A stretch of DNA of 7,849 nucleotides from Gammaproteobacteria bacterium (GCA_022600315.1 JAHZKQ010000191.1:1-7849), one strand, 5' to 3'; counted from the stretch's first letter, positions 1 through 7,028 are shown. The notes: a model not told the origin generated them from the letters alone. Numbers and translations: made by a program.

Positions 1-352
1 CCGCTTTAGCGATACGGTGAATCTGCTCTTCATTTTCAATCGAACAAGGTCCGCCAATCACGGTCAATTCATCACCGCCAATTTTCACATTACCCAATTG
101 AATAATTAATGGAGTATCACGTAAATCATGACCGGCTAACTTAAAAGATTCAGAAAAGTTTTCAATTTTCTCAACTTGCGGCAGATGAATAAAGTCATCT
201 GGTTTAGTATTTGCATCAATACCGCTAACAATTGCCAAGATGATTCGTTCGCCTTGCTGCTCTTTAACGGCCTTAAAACCCATAACCTGCAGACGCTCCA
301 ATAACTGAACAGCTTCGGCATGAGTAATATGCTTATGTAAAATTAAAATCAT
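1..352 (-). CDS. aroF: 3-deoxy-7-phosphoheptulonate (DAHP) synthase, type I-beta, N-terminal part (runs off left edge)
   Basis: Condenses phosphoenolpyruvate and erythrose-4-phosphate to DAHP, the cytosolic entry step of the shikimate pathway. Only the first 117 residues are in the window. Residues 1-65 look like the ferredoxin-like regulatory domain of Thermotoga/Bacillus-type enzymes, which mediates aromatic feedback in characterised members. Then come FKLAGHDLRDT (70-80), equivalent to the usual 'YKLVSREF.PEDT', and the strand entering the TIM barrel with VIGGPCSIE (98-106), whose Cys103 matches the family metal ligand. The ATG at 350-352 overlaps the trpA TGA in an ATGA, and a GAGGG ribosome site lies inside the end of trpA, so it is the eighth cistron of the trp operon. 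The frame is open to base 1. Family assignment is firm; the symbol is conventional, and whether a chorismate mutase domain follows cannot be seen. Confidence 0.9.
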   Translation of the reverse strand, partial: MILILHKHITHAEAVQLLERLQVMGFKAVKEQQGERIILAIVSGIDANTKPDDFIHLPQVEKIENFSESFKLAGHDLRDTPLIIQLGNVKIGGDELTVIGGPCSIENEEQIHRIAKA

Positions 353-1131
353 AAATCCCTCACTTGATCACCACGTGGATCCAAGGTTTTCGTCAGTTGA
401 GTTAATTTGTTTGCTGAAATTTTATCGGCCATAGCTTTCACGAATCGAGAGCCAATCACAAAACCATCGGCATGTTCAATAGCCGCCTTTGCCATTTGTT
501 TCGAAGCAATGCCAAATCCCACCACCACAGGTAATTTAGTGCAGCTTTTAATAAGCGCCAAACATTCAGCTAAATCAGCTGGCATTTGTTCGCGCACGCC
601 GGTGGTGCCTTGACGGCAAACATAATAAAGCATACCCGATGCTAGTTTGGCAATCGCTTTAATTCTTTTAAGTGGGGTCGATGGTGAGATTAATAAGATC
701 GGATCAATACCGTATTGCTCGCAAAGCTGATGGTATTCAGCCATTTCTTCAATCGGCAAATCAACAATTAATATGCCATTAACGCCTGCTGATTTAGCTT
801 TTTTAATTAGTTTTTCTAAGCCGTATTGCAACAATGGATTATAATAACTAAATAAGATAATCGGCGTTGCATTGGTTTTGCGAAATTCAGTGATGGTTTT
901 AAAAATATTATCTAACTTGGTATTTTGTTTTAAGGCGCGCATTGCTGCCGCTTGAATGACTGGACCATCAGCAACCGGATCTGAAAATGGCACACCCAGC
1001 TCTAAAATATTTACCCCACCGGCTGTTAACGCTTGCATCGCCATTAAACTATAATCACAACCTTGATCACCGGCCATTAAATAAGCTACATAAGCTCGCT
1101 TTTTAGCAAATACTTGGGCAATTAGACTCAT
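349..1131 (-). CDS. trpA: Tryptophan synthase alpha chain
   Basis: Cleaves indole-3-glycerol phosphate to indole and glyceraldehyde-3-phosphate within the TrpA2B2 complex. The 260-residue length is normal. The TIM-barrel active site is visible: [17 protein letters not shown] carries Glu44 and Asp55, matching the catalytic Glu49 and Asp60 of the enteric enzyme. The barrel continues through FSYYNPLL (94-101), VDLPIEE (123-129) and VGFGIAS (204-210). Loop 6 reads CRQGTTGVR (172-180) instead of the usual SRAGVTG; Thr177, equivalent to enteric Thr183, is kept. The N-terminal stretch [13 protein letters not shown] and the YYNPLLQ motif recall chlamydial TrpA from memory. The ATG overlaps the trpB TGA by four bases, with GGGAG upstream inside trpB. 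The stop overlaps the next gene in the same way. Confidence 0.97.
   Translation of the reverse strand: MSLIAQVFAKKRAYVAYLMAGDQGCDYSLMAMQALTAGGVNILELGVPFSDPVADGPVIQAAAMRALKQNTKLDNIFKTITEFRKTNATPIILFSYYNPLLQYGLEKLIKKAKSAGVNGILIVDLPIEEMAEYHQLCEQYGIDPILLISPSTPLKRIKAIAKLASGMLYYVCRQGTTGVREQMPADLAECLALIKSCTKLPVVVGFGIASKQMAKAAIEHADGFVIGSRFVKAMADKISANKLTQLTKTLDPRGDQVRDL
356..362 (-). promoter_or_regulatory. Ribosome binding site of the DAHP synthase gene
   Basis: On the minus strand TGAGGGA lies four bases before the ATG at 352, inside the last codons of trpA. It supports this ATG as the start of a real downstream cistron that is translated as part of the trp operon. Confidence 0.65.
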
Positions 1132-2339
1132 GCTTCAACTCCCAGCTCTTTAGCATGTTTAGCTAATAACTGTGGCAGATCTTTATCGCCACGACCGGAT
1201 AAATTAATCACCACGATTGAATCTTTGGGTAAATCAGCGGCAACTTTTATCACATGCGCTAATGCATGCGAAGATTCCAGCGCTGGGATAATCCCTTCCG
1301 TTTGGCAAAGTAATTTAAAAGCTGCTAAAGTTTCTTGATCATTCACCGCCACATAAGTTGCGCGGCCATTATCGTGTAAAGCTGCATGTTGCGGTCCAAC
1401 ACCCGGATAATCTAAACCGGCAGAAATTGAATGCGTAGCGGCAACTTGGCCTTGTTCGTCTTGCAATAAATAACTGTAATAGCCATGCAATACACCTGCT
1501 TTTTGCTGTAAAAATCGCGCCGCATGTTCACCAAGTTTATGGCTTTTACCACCTGCTTCAACACCGATTAATTTAACCTCGGTATCATTTAAAAATTCTT
1601 TAAAAATACCAATCGCATTTGAGCCACCACCAACACACGCCACAATATAATCTGGCAGACAACCTAAATACTCTAAACACTGTGCTTTAGTTTCGCGCCC
1701 AATCACCGCTTGAAATTCAGCAACCATTTGCGGATAAGGATGTGGGCCTAATGCAGAACCAATACAATAATGGGTGTTAGTAAAACATTCTGACCAGTCA
1801 CGTAAAGCCGCATTCACGGCATCTTTTAAGGTTTTTGCACCCTCTTCCACGCTAATCACTTCTGCGCCTAATAATTTCATTCGCGCAACATTCGGTGCTT
1901 GGCGTTCCATATCTACTGCACCCATATAAATCACACACGCCAAATCTAATTTAGCACAAGCGGTAGCGGTGGCAACGCCATGCTGGCCGGCACCAGTTTC
2001 AGCAATGACTCGGGTCTTGCCTAGGCGCTTAGCCAATAAACATTGACCTAAAGCATTATTTAATTTATGTGCGCCAGTATGCAATAAATCTTCGCGTTTT
2101 AAAAAAATTCTTGGGCCGTTAATGGCTTGGCTAAAATTCGCCACTTCAGTTAAGGCGGTAACTCGCCCAGCATATTCAACTAGTAGACGATTAAACTCAG
2201 CGATAAACTTCTTATCTTGCATACAAGCTTTAAAACCAGCGGCTAATTCTTGGATGGGCGCAATTAAAACTTCTGGCAAGTAACAGCCACCAAAATCGCC
2301 GAAGCGGCCTGCGGTATTAACTGACGGGTTGGTTTTCAT
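1128..2339 (-). CDS. trpB: Tryptophan synthase beta chain
   Basis: PLP enzyme joining indole and L-serine to give L-tryptophan, the last pathway step, with indole channelled from TrpA. The 403-residue length is typical. FGDFGG (13-18) is the usual N-terminal motif. [12 protein letters not shown] (81-92) ends in Lys92, the PLP Schiff-base lysine. AETGAGQHG (113-121) holds Glu114, equivalent to enteric Glu109. GGGSN (237-241) is the phosphate-binding loop, SISAGLDYP contains Asp310, LESSHAL contains Glu355, and NLSGRGDKD contains Ser381 near PLP. It is the canonical TrpB1 type rather than TrpB2. The start lies inside the end of trpF, giving a 23-base overlap, the largest in the operon. The upstream ribosome site is weak, so coupling to trpF translation is likely. 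The next in-frame Met is far inside, so this start is the best choice. Confidence 0.98.
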   Translation of the reverse strand: MKTNPSVNTAGRFGDFGGCYLPEVLIAPIQELAAGFKACMQDKKFIAEFNRLLVEYAGRVTALTEVANFSQAINGPRIFLKREDLLHTGAHKLNNALGQCLLAKRLGKTRVIAETGAGQHGVATATACAKLDLACVIYMGAVDMERQAPNVARMKLLGAEVISVEEGAKTLKDAVNAALRDWSECFTNTHYCIGSALGPHPYPQMVAEFQAVIGRETKAQCLEYLGCLPDYIVACVGGGSNAIGIFKEFLNDTEVKLIGVEAGGKSHKLGEHAARFLQQKAGVLHGYYSYLLQDEQGQVAATHSISAGLDYPGVGPQHAALHDNGRATYVAVNDQETLAAFKLLCQTEGIIPALESSHALAHVIKVAADLPKDSIVVINLSGRGDKDLPQLLAKHAKELGVEA

Positions 2340-2967
2340 GTTTTACTACTCGCACTTTATGAATAAAGTTTTTAATTAGGGTTAAATCTTTAATACCTGG
2401 CTGACTTTCAACGCCACTACTTACATCAACTGCATGAATAGGTAGATGCAAAAATTGATCTATATTATCTACGCTTAACCCACCAGCCAGCACAATCGGT
2501 AATTTAAATTGAAATAATTTTGGGTGTAAGCGATAAGTTTTACCTTCGCCAGGCTGCAAACCATCTAATAAAATAAAATCCCGTGACGCCAATAGCTGCT
2601 GAACTCCAAGCAAAGAACTCTGATCTATCGCACCATTTGCCGATACTTGCACAGCATGAATCCGCTGCAAACTGGCTGGCAAGCGCTGCCCTTGCTCACG
2701 TGAAGGCGTGCCGTGCAGTTGCACACTTTGTGCATTCAGCTGCTTTGCTTCTGCAGCAATACTTAAAGCATCGGCTTTTTGATAAACCGGTATAATTTTA
2801 CCGCCCACTTGGTGCACTGCCGTAGCAATTTTTATTGCCGTATTTAAACTAACATAACGCAGTGAATCCGGCGCCCGCACCACGCCAATATAATCGGCGC
2901 CCGCAATAACCGCTTGCATGGCGAGCTCAGGATCCATTAAGCCACAAATTTTAATTTTAATGCCCAT
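2317..2967 (-). CDS. trpF: Phosphoribosylanthranilate isomerase
   Basis: Performs the Amadori rearrangement of N-(5-phosphoribosyl)anthranilate to CdRP, the third pathway step. It is a free-standing 216-residue TIM barrel, not fused to TrpC as in enteric bacteria. KIKICGL (4-10) carries the catalytic Cys8. VQLHG (82-86) is a conserved strand. FILLDG (131-136) contains Asp135, the likely general acid. AGGL (161-164) and DVSSGVE (181-187) form the phosphate-binding end of the barrel. The '[12 protein letters not shown]' segment differs from the common 'GF.F.P.SPRYV', a mild divergence. Its ATG shares one base with the trpC stop (TAATG), with AAGGTGG a few bases before it. It is presumably translationally coupled on both sides. 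Confidence 0.96.
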   Translation of the reverse strand: MGIKIKICGLMDPELAMQAVIAGADYIGVVRAPDSLRYVSLNTAIKIATAVHQVGGKIIPVYQKADALSIAAEAKQLNAQSVQLHGTPSREQGQRLPASLQRIHAVQVSANGAIDQSSLLGVQQLLASRDFILLDGLQPGEGKTYRLHPKLFQFKLPIVLAGGLSVDNIDQFLHLPIHAVDVSSGVESQPGIKDLTLIKNFIHKVRVVKHENQPVS

Positions 2968-3773
2968 TAGACTGCCACCTTAAGTTGATGAATAAAGTCG
3001 GCTGGATTTTTTTGAGTCACTAAGCTTTCGCCCATTAGAACTCCAGCATAACCTAGTTCAGCATATTCTGCCGCTAATGTCACTGAATCAATGCCAGATT
3101 CAGCCACCGCCACAATCGATTCTGGCATATAAGCTTTTAATTGCCGCGCGGTATCTTGATTAACCTTAAAACTGGTTAAATTACGATTATTTACTCCGAT
3201 AATATCGGCACCAATTCGCAAAGCATAATCAAGTTCAGCTTTATCATGCACCTCAACCAAAGCATCGATACCACAGTCACGCGCAAACTCTAACATTGCA
3301 GCAGTTTTTTCCTGCAGCACACTCACAATTAATAATACTGCATCTGCACCATGGGCAATTGCCTCAGCAATTTGAATCGGCTCTAATAAAAAATCTTTGC
3401 GCAAAATAGGCAACTTAGTATTTTTAAGTGCTGCTGAAACTTTTTCCAAATCATCTAGTGAGCCTCGAAAACCCGCATAATCGGTTAATACCGATATAGC
3501 ACTGGCACCACCTTGAAGATAATTATCCGCTAAAATCAGTGGATCTAAATCCATGGCAATCGCAGACTTAGACGGTGAACGACGCTTAATTTCAGCAATC
3601 ACATTTAAACCAGGCTGTATTAATGCCGTTTTTAACGATTTCAATAGTCTTGGCGATTGACGTTGATGGTAAATGCTTGCCATCAACCCACTTGGCTCGG
3701 ATGCTAATTGTGCCATTAACTTTATAACTTCTTGAGATTTATTAGCCAATATTTTTTGCAAATAATTATGCAT
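2967..3773 (-). CDS. trpC: Indole-3-glycerol phosphate synthase
   Basis: Closes the indole ring by decarboxylating CdRP to indole-3-glycerol phosphate. It is 268 residues, monofunctional and of usual length. The family helix at the N-terminus (YLQKILANKSQEV) precedes the barrel. VIAEIKRRSPSK (58-69) holds Glu61 and Lys63. SVLTDYAGFRGSLDDL (94-109), LRKDFLL (124-130) with Lys126, LVEVHD (172-177) with Glu174, GVNNRNL (193-199) and the AESGI and LMGESLV phosphate-binding strands follow in order. These match the known catalytic and substrate contacts of the family. It overlaps the trpD stop by eight bases, with GGGAG just before the ATG. The next gene, trpF, begins at its stop codon, so the two isolated enzymes sit in the order seen in fused TrpCF proteins. 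Confidence 0.97.
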   Translation of the reverse strand: MHNYLQKILANKSQEVIKLMAQLASEPSGLMASIYHQRQSPRLLKSLKTALIQPGLNVIAEIKRRSPSKSAIAMDLDPLILADNYLQGGASAISVLTDYAGFRGSLDDLEKVSAALKNTKLPILRKDFLLEPIQIAEAIAHGADAVLLIVSVLQEKTAAMLEFARDCGIDALVEVHDKAELDYALRIGADIIGVNNRNLTSFKVNQDTARQLKAYMPESIVAVAESGIDSVTLAAEYAELGYAGVLMGESLVTQKNPADFIHQLKVAV

Positions 3774-4785
3774 GTTTAACTCCCAGTAATTCTTTACTGT
3801 AATTACGTAAGTTTTTTATTAATTTAATCACTTCACCACTTTTTAATTGTTCTTTAGCCATGACAATACCGCTGGCAAAACTATCGGCTTTACCATAAAT
3901 ATGTAAAGCAACACCGGCATTAAATACAATTGTGTCCGCCAATGGACTTGCTTCACCGGAAAATACCCGAGTTAATAATAGAGCATTAGTTGCCGCATCA
4001 CCGCCTTGTAAATCAGCTAACGTACATGTTGAGAAGCCATATTCGCCAGGATCTAAAGTCAGGGGCTGGCAACCGTTTGGCGTTACCTCAATAGCAATGG
4101 CCGGACCTAAACAATTTAATTCATCCATCCCATTGGCATGCACAACCAAGGCTCGCTGCACGTTAAGCTTAAGTAAGGCCTTCGCAACAATTTCCAAATA
4201 ACGGGGGTTAGCTACGCCTAATAAATAATATGGCACCGCTGCTGGATTTAATAAAGGACCTAATAAATTAAAAATAGTAGGGATTTTTAAGGCTTGTCGG
4301 ACCGCTTTTACAGCCTTTAATGCTGGATGATAGTCTGGCGCAAAACAAAAGCCAAAATTATATTTTGCTAAACAGTCTTGCACTTGCATTGGCGTTAAAT
4401 GAATATTAATACCCAATGCCGCTAATACATCCGCTGATCCTGATTTTGAAGAAGCCGCGCGATTACCATGCTTTAACACCGGCACACCGCAACTGGCCAC
4501 TACCAATGCAGCAGCGCTAGAAATATTAACGGTATTCATACCGTCCCCACCGGTGCCAACAATATCTATTGCCGGCTTATTTAACTGAAGTGCTTGCATA
4601 TGACCACGCAAACAGTTTGCAAACGCTGCTAGCTCATTAGCGGTTACGCCTTTGGCCTGCAAAAGGGCCAGTAAAGCCGCCGCTTGCGATGGGTTAGTGC
4701 CAGTTAATAAAGCTTCAACAGCCGCTTTACATTGCGCTACACTTAAAGGCTTAGCCTGAATTAATTGGTTTAATGCAGTTAACAT
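3766..4785 (-). CDS. trpD: Anthranilate phosphoribosyltransferase
   Basis: Transfers the phosphoribosyl group of PRPP to anthranilate, the second pathway step. Starting at the ATG 4783-4785 gives 339 residues, the normal family length. The frame extends to another ATG at 4818, but that would add 11 unusual residues and a 34-base overlap with trpG. The chosen start gives a TAATG stop-start overlap and has AGAGG seven bases upstream. Helical N-terminal domain spans residues 1-65. GTGGDG (77-82), NISS (87-90) and KHGNRAASSKSGSAD (105-119) are the PRPP-, magnesium- and anthranilate-binding motifs, and MDELN forms the second metal site. No TrpG domain is fused to it. It is trpG's immediate downstream partner and overlaps trpC by eight bases at its end. 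Confidence 0.97.
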   Translation of the reverse strand: MLTALNQLIQAKPLSVAQCKAAVEALLTGTNPSQAAALLALLQAKGVTANELAAFANCLRGHMQALQLNKPAIDIVGTGGDGMNTVNISSAAALVVASCGVPVLKHGNRAASSKSGSADVLAALGINIHLTPMQVQDCLAKYNFGFCFAPDYHPALKAVKAVRQALKIPTIFNLLGPLLNPAAVPYYLLGVANPRYLEIVAKALLKLNVQRALVVHANGMDELNCLGPAIAIEVTPNGCQPLTLDPGEYGFSTCTLADLQGGDAATNALLLTRVFSGEASPLADTIVFNAGVALHIYGKADSFASGIVMAKEQLKSGEVIKLIKNLRNYSKELLGVKHA

Positions 4786-5378
4786 TATGCCGCCTCTGCT
4801 GGTTGATGCGCATAACACAACTGAATAAAGTTATTAATCAGCTTATCACCATCTGGGGTTAGAATTGACTCTGGGTGAAACTGCACACCATACGTTGAAT
4901 AATGCTGATGGCGCACGCCCATCACAATTGAATCTGCGCTTTCAGCCTCAATAATTAATTGTTTTGGCAAAGTATGTTTTTCAGCAATTAATGAATGATA
5001 ACGTCCAGCTTTAAAAGGTAATGGCATATCTTGGTAAATACCTTGGCGATGATGAAAAATAACATCTTCTTTACCATGAACTGCTGCAGCCGCTAAAACA
5101 ACTTCGCCACCAAATGCACTCACAATCATCTGGTGCCCTAAACACACACCCAAAATAGGCACCACCGGTGCCAGCCTGCGAATTAACTCCAGACCAATGC
5201 CTGTTTCTTCAGGTCGACCAGGGCCTGGGGAAATGATAATACCCTGTGGATTTAATGCCGCTACTTGCGCAATCGTTAATTGATCATTACGCACAATTTT
5301 TACGGCAATATTATGCTTGGCAACTGCTTGATATAAGTTATGCGTAAAACTATCGTAATTGTCTAAAATTAAAATCAT
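4785..5378 (-). CDS. trpG: Anthranilate synthase glutamine amidotransferase subunit
   Basis: Hydrolyses glutamine and delivers ammonia to TrpE for conversion of chorismate to anthranilate. It is a free-standing class I glutamine amidotransferase of 197 residues. LDNYDSFTHNL (5-15) is the family N-terminus, with His13 where Tyr is more usual. ISPGPGRP (49-56) is the oxyanion region, and GVCLGHQ (77-83) holds the nucleophile Cys79. GRYHSL (125-130) and FHPES (167-171) follow, supplying His168 and Glu170 of the triad. In many bacteria this subunit also serves PabB in folate synthesis; its place beside trpE argues for a mainly tryptophan role, but dual use cannot be excluded. The ATG overlaps the trpE TGA by four bases, behind the strongest ribosome site of the operon. 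Confidence 0.97.
   Translation of the reverse strand: MILILDNYDSFTHNLYQAVAKHNIAVKIVRNDQLTIAQVAALNPQGIIISPGPGRPEETGIGLELIRRLAPVVPILGVCLGHQMIVSAFGGEVVLAAAAVHGKEDVIFHHRQGIYQDMPLPFKAGRYHSLIAEKHTLPKQLIIEAESADSIVMGVRHQHYSTYGVQFHPESILTPDGDKLINNFIQLCYAHQPAEAA
4793..4797 (-). promoter_or_regulatory. Ribosome binding site deciding the trpD start
   Basis: AGAGG on the minus strand lies seven bases before the ATG at 4785, within the last codons of trpG. It favours this start over the upstream in-frame ATG at 4818. Confidence 0.6.
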
Positions 5379-6850
5379 CGTAAACCCTCCTCGGCTAAAG
5401 TCAAAGCATCCAGCACCGCCTGCACTTTATGACGAGTCTCAAACGCTTCGCTGACTGGGTCTGAATCAAGCACGACACCACCACCAGCACGCACACTGGC
5501 CATATCATTTTTAATTAACGCTGTGCGAATCGCAATACAACTATCTAGCTGCCCTAAATGATCAATCGCACAAATTGCCCCGCCATAAATACCACGTCGT
5601 GAAGTTTCCAGGCCATCAATAATTTCCATGGCTCTGATTTTTGGTGCACCACTTAACGTACCAGCAGGAAAAACAGCTTTAACCACATCAAATGCATCAT
5701 AGCCATCGCGTAATTGACCCTGCACTCTAGAGACAATATGCATAACTCGCGAAAACCGTTTAATTGCTGCAAGTTCAACCACTTCAACCGTACCCGCCTT
5801 ACTGACTGCACCCACATCATTTCTGCCCAAATCAACCAACATCATATGTTCTGCTATTTCTTTAGGATCACTAACCAACTCCTGCTCTAGTGCTTTATCT
5901 TTATGTGGATCTTGACTCCGCGGCCGAGTGCCGGCAATTGGCATTGTTTCAATAATACCATTTTGCAAACTAACTAATTTTTCAGGCGAAGAACCTACGA
6001 TAGTAAAATCTTCTTGGCGAATATAAAATTGATATGGTGAAGGATTTAAGGCTTTAAAGGCGCGGTAAACATCAAAGCTATTGGCTTTGAACTCGCGTTG
6101 AAAGCATCGTGATGGCACTATCTGAAAGGCATCACCTTGTTTAATATATTCAATTGCAGACTTAACAATTTTTGTGTACTTATCATCATCAATGTCGACT
6201 TTGATATTTGCTGGGTTTTGCACAGTGGGCTTATGCTTCACCGACTCTGGATCGATAAACATTTTCTCAATGATTTCAGAAAGCTTACTTTGCGCTTGCT
6301 GGTAACTTGCATTAATATCATCTCCACAATCAACCACAACAGCAACAATGATTTTTCCAGAGCGTTTATCAAATACGACATTAGTCGCGTAAAGTTTAAA
6401 ATTAATTTCTGGGATAGCGTCAACATTTAAATGTTGATCTGGAACCTTTTCGATATAGCGAATAGCATCATAACCAATATAACCGATCATACCACCAGCA
6501 AATTTAACCTGACTGTGATCAGATTGACATTTGTGGGCATTATAAAATTCTCTGAGGCGTAAAAATGGATTGCCGTTCTGCTGTGTTTTATTGCCATCAA
6601 CACTGACTTCAATTTTCCCATTTAACACACTAAATTTTGCAAATGGATCTAAGCCAATATAAATACAAGCATCGGCATCAGCGGCGTGATCTGAAGAATC
6701 CAATAACACAGCTTCTTGCTTAGTATCACTTAAGCGCTGAAACACACTAACTGGCGTCAACATATCGCCATAGAGCTCTCTGGTAACAACCACCCGTCGG
6801 TTAGCTTCACTTAGTTTGGCAAATTGCTGTTTTGTAGTAGCGTATAGCAT
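5375..6850 (-). CDS. trpE: Anthranilate synthase component I
   Basis: Aminates chorismate and eliminates pyruvate to give anthranilate, the committed step, in a complex with TrpG. The 491 residues match the family. The N-terminal regulatory domain contains LLDS (49-52), aligned with the LLES tryptophan-feedback motif; Glu to Asp is conservative and the Ser is kept, so feedback inhibition is plausible. The chorismate-binding domain shows GDAFQIVPSR, NPSPYQFYI, VGSSPEKLV, PIAGTRPR, AEHMMLVDLGRNDVG, FPAGTLSGAPKIRAMEII, RRGIYGGA and a C-terminal RAGGGVVLDSDP block, all in order. PIAGTRPR and the upstream regulatory domain favour TrpE over PabB. The ATG at 6848-6850 has only a weak GAG-type ribosome site (around 6859-6863). 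It is the first gene of the operon, about 80 bases downstream of the predicted transcription start. Confidence 0.97.
   Translation of the reverse strand: MLYATTKQQFAKLSEANRRVVVTRELYGDMLTPVSVFQRLSDTKQEAVLLDSSDHAADADACIYIGLDPFAKFSVLNGKIEVSVDGNKTQQNGNPFLRLREFYNAHKCQSDHSQVKFAGGMIGYIGYDAIRYIEKVPDQHLNVDAIPEINFKLYATNVVFDKRSGKIIVAVVVDCGDDINASYQQAQSKLSEIIEKMFIDPESVKHKPTVQNPANIKVDIDDDKYTKIVKSAIEYIKQGDAFQIVPSRCFQREFKANSFDVYRAFKALNPSPYQFYIRQEDFTIVGSSPEKLVSLQNGIIETMPIAGTRPRSQDPHKDKALEQELVSDPKEIAEHMMLVDLGRNDVGAVSKAGTVEVVELAAIKRFSRVMHIVSRVQGQLRDGYDAFDVVKAVFPAGTLSGAPKIRAMEIIDGLETSRRGIYGGAICAIDHLGQLDSCIAIRTALIKNDMASVRAGGGVVLDSDPVSEAFETRHKVQAVLDALTLAEEGLR
5385..5392 (-). promoter_or_regulatory. Strong ribosome binding site of trpG
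   Basis: GAGGAGGG on the minus strand lies six bases before the trpG ATG, inside the last codons of trpE. It is an almost perfect Shine-Dalgarno, clearly stronger than the one of trpE, which would favour at least stoichiometric TrpG. Confidence 0.75.
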
Positions 6851-6878
6851 AATGTATTCACTCAGTTATTATTAAGTT

Positions 6879-6899
6879 GGCAGCAGACCTTGGCTGTCC
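6879..6899 (-). promoter_or_regulatory. Hairpin and repeated words in the trpE leader RNA
   Basis: In the predicted leader, GGACAGC can pair with GCTGCC (six pairs, one bulged A, eight-base loop). The word GCCAA occurs three times nearby (ending at 6900, 6890 and 6877) and AGGACA twice (6895-6900, 6913-6918). No run of U follows, so it is not an intrinsic terminator, and no Trp-rich leader peptide accompanies it. A role in translation or mRNA stability is possible but unproven. Confidence 0.3.
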
Positions 6900-6934
6900 T
6901 TGGCGGGTTTGATGTCCTATCACGACTGTCTATT

Positions 6935-6954
6935 TGTAATGATACACCATTACA
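6935..6954. promoter_or_regulatory. Operator-like inverted repeat over the trp -10 box
   Basis: TGTAATG and CATTACA form perfect 7-base arms around a six-base centre, 20 bases in all. It fully covers the predicted -10 element and reaches into the spacer, the position expected for a repressor that blocks polymerase. It does not match the known TrpR operator (ACTAGTT-type arms), so the regulator is unknown. Confidence 0.45.
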
Positions 6955-6967
6955 TAAGTATTTTCAA
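6939..6967 (-). promoter_or_regulatory. Predicted sigma70-type promoter of the trp operon
   Basis: On the minus strand, TTGAAA (6962-6967) and TATCAT (6939-6944) are separated by exactly 17 bases, each close to the -35 and -10 consensus. Transcription would start near 6932, giving a leader of about 80 bases before trpE. It is the best promoter I could find between the accessory genes and trpE. It is a pattern match only. Confidence 0.6.
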
Positions 6968-7000
6968 GGCTGAGGAGTGAATTAAATTTAAAGATAACCA

Positions 7001-7028
7001 ACTGTTATAAAAAGACTTTTATAACAGT
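7001..7028. repeat. Perfect 12-base palindrome with 4-base loop
   Basis: ACTGTTATAAAA and TTTTATAACAGT pair without mismatch around AGAC. It lies 34 bases beyond the Rpn stop and upstream of the trp promoter. The stem is AT-rich (3 GC pairs of 12), with only a scattered T-rich stretch after it on the minus strand. It may be a weak terminator insulating the trp operon from its upstream neighbours, or a regulator site or a mobile-element end. No function can be assigned. Confidence 0.5.

Noticed and set aside
136..321. Separate 61-codon minus-strand gene
   Set aside because: It lies in another phase within the DAHP synthase coding sequence, whose frame is open to the window edge and carries clear family motifs.
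3932..4201. 89-codon plus-strand ORF inside trpD
   Set aside because: It is a shadow of the trpD codons on the opposite strand, with no motif and no independent ribosome site worth noting.
4786..4818. trpD starting at the upstream ATG at 4818
   Set aside because: It adds 11 residues with no family similarity and a 34-base overlap; the internal ATG has a TAATG junction, a ribosome site and gives normal length.
6137..6430. 97-codon plus-strand ORF
   Set aside because: It is antisense to the conserved trpE coding sequence, rich in Ile, Asn and Phe as expected of antisense AT-rich sequence, with no recognisable domain.
6851..6935. A trpL-type leader peptide with attenuator
   Set aside because: No short minus-strand frame with consecutive TGG codons exists in the leader; the only candidates (for example a GTG-started frame around 6923) contain no Trp, and no stem followed by a U-run precedes trpE.
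6935..6954. TrpR operator of the enteric type
   Set aside because: The palindrome arms are TGTAATG/CATTACA and lack the ACTAGTT-AACTAGT core, so only an unspecified operator can be proposed.
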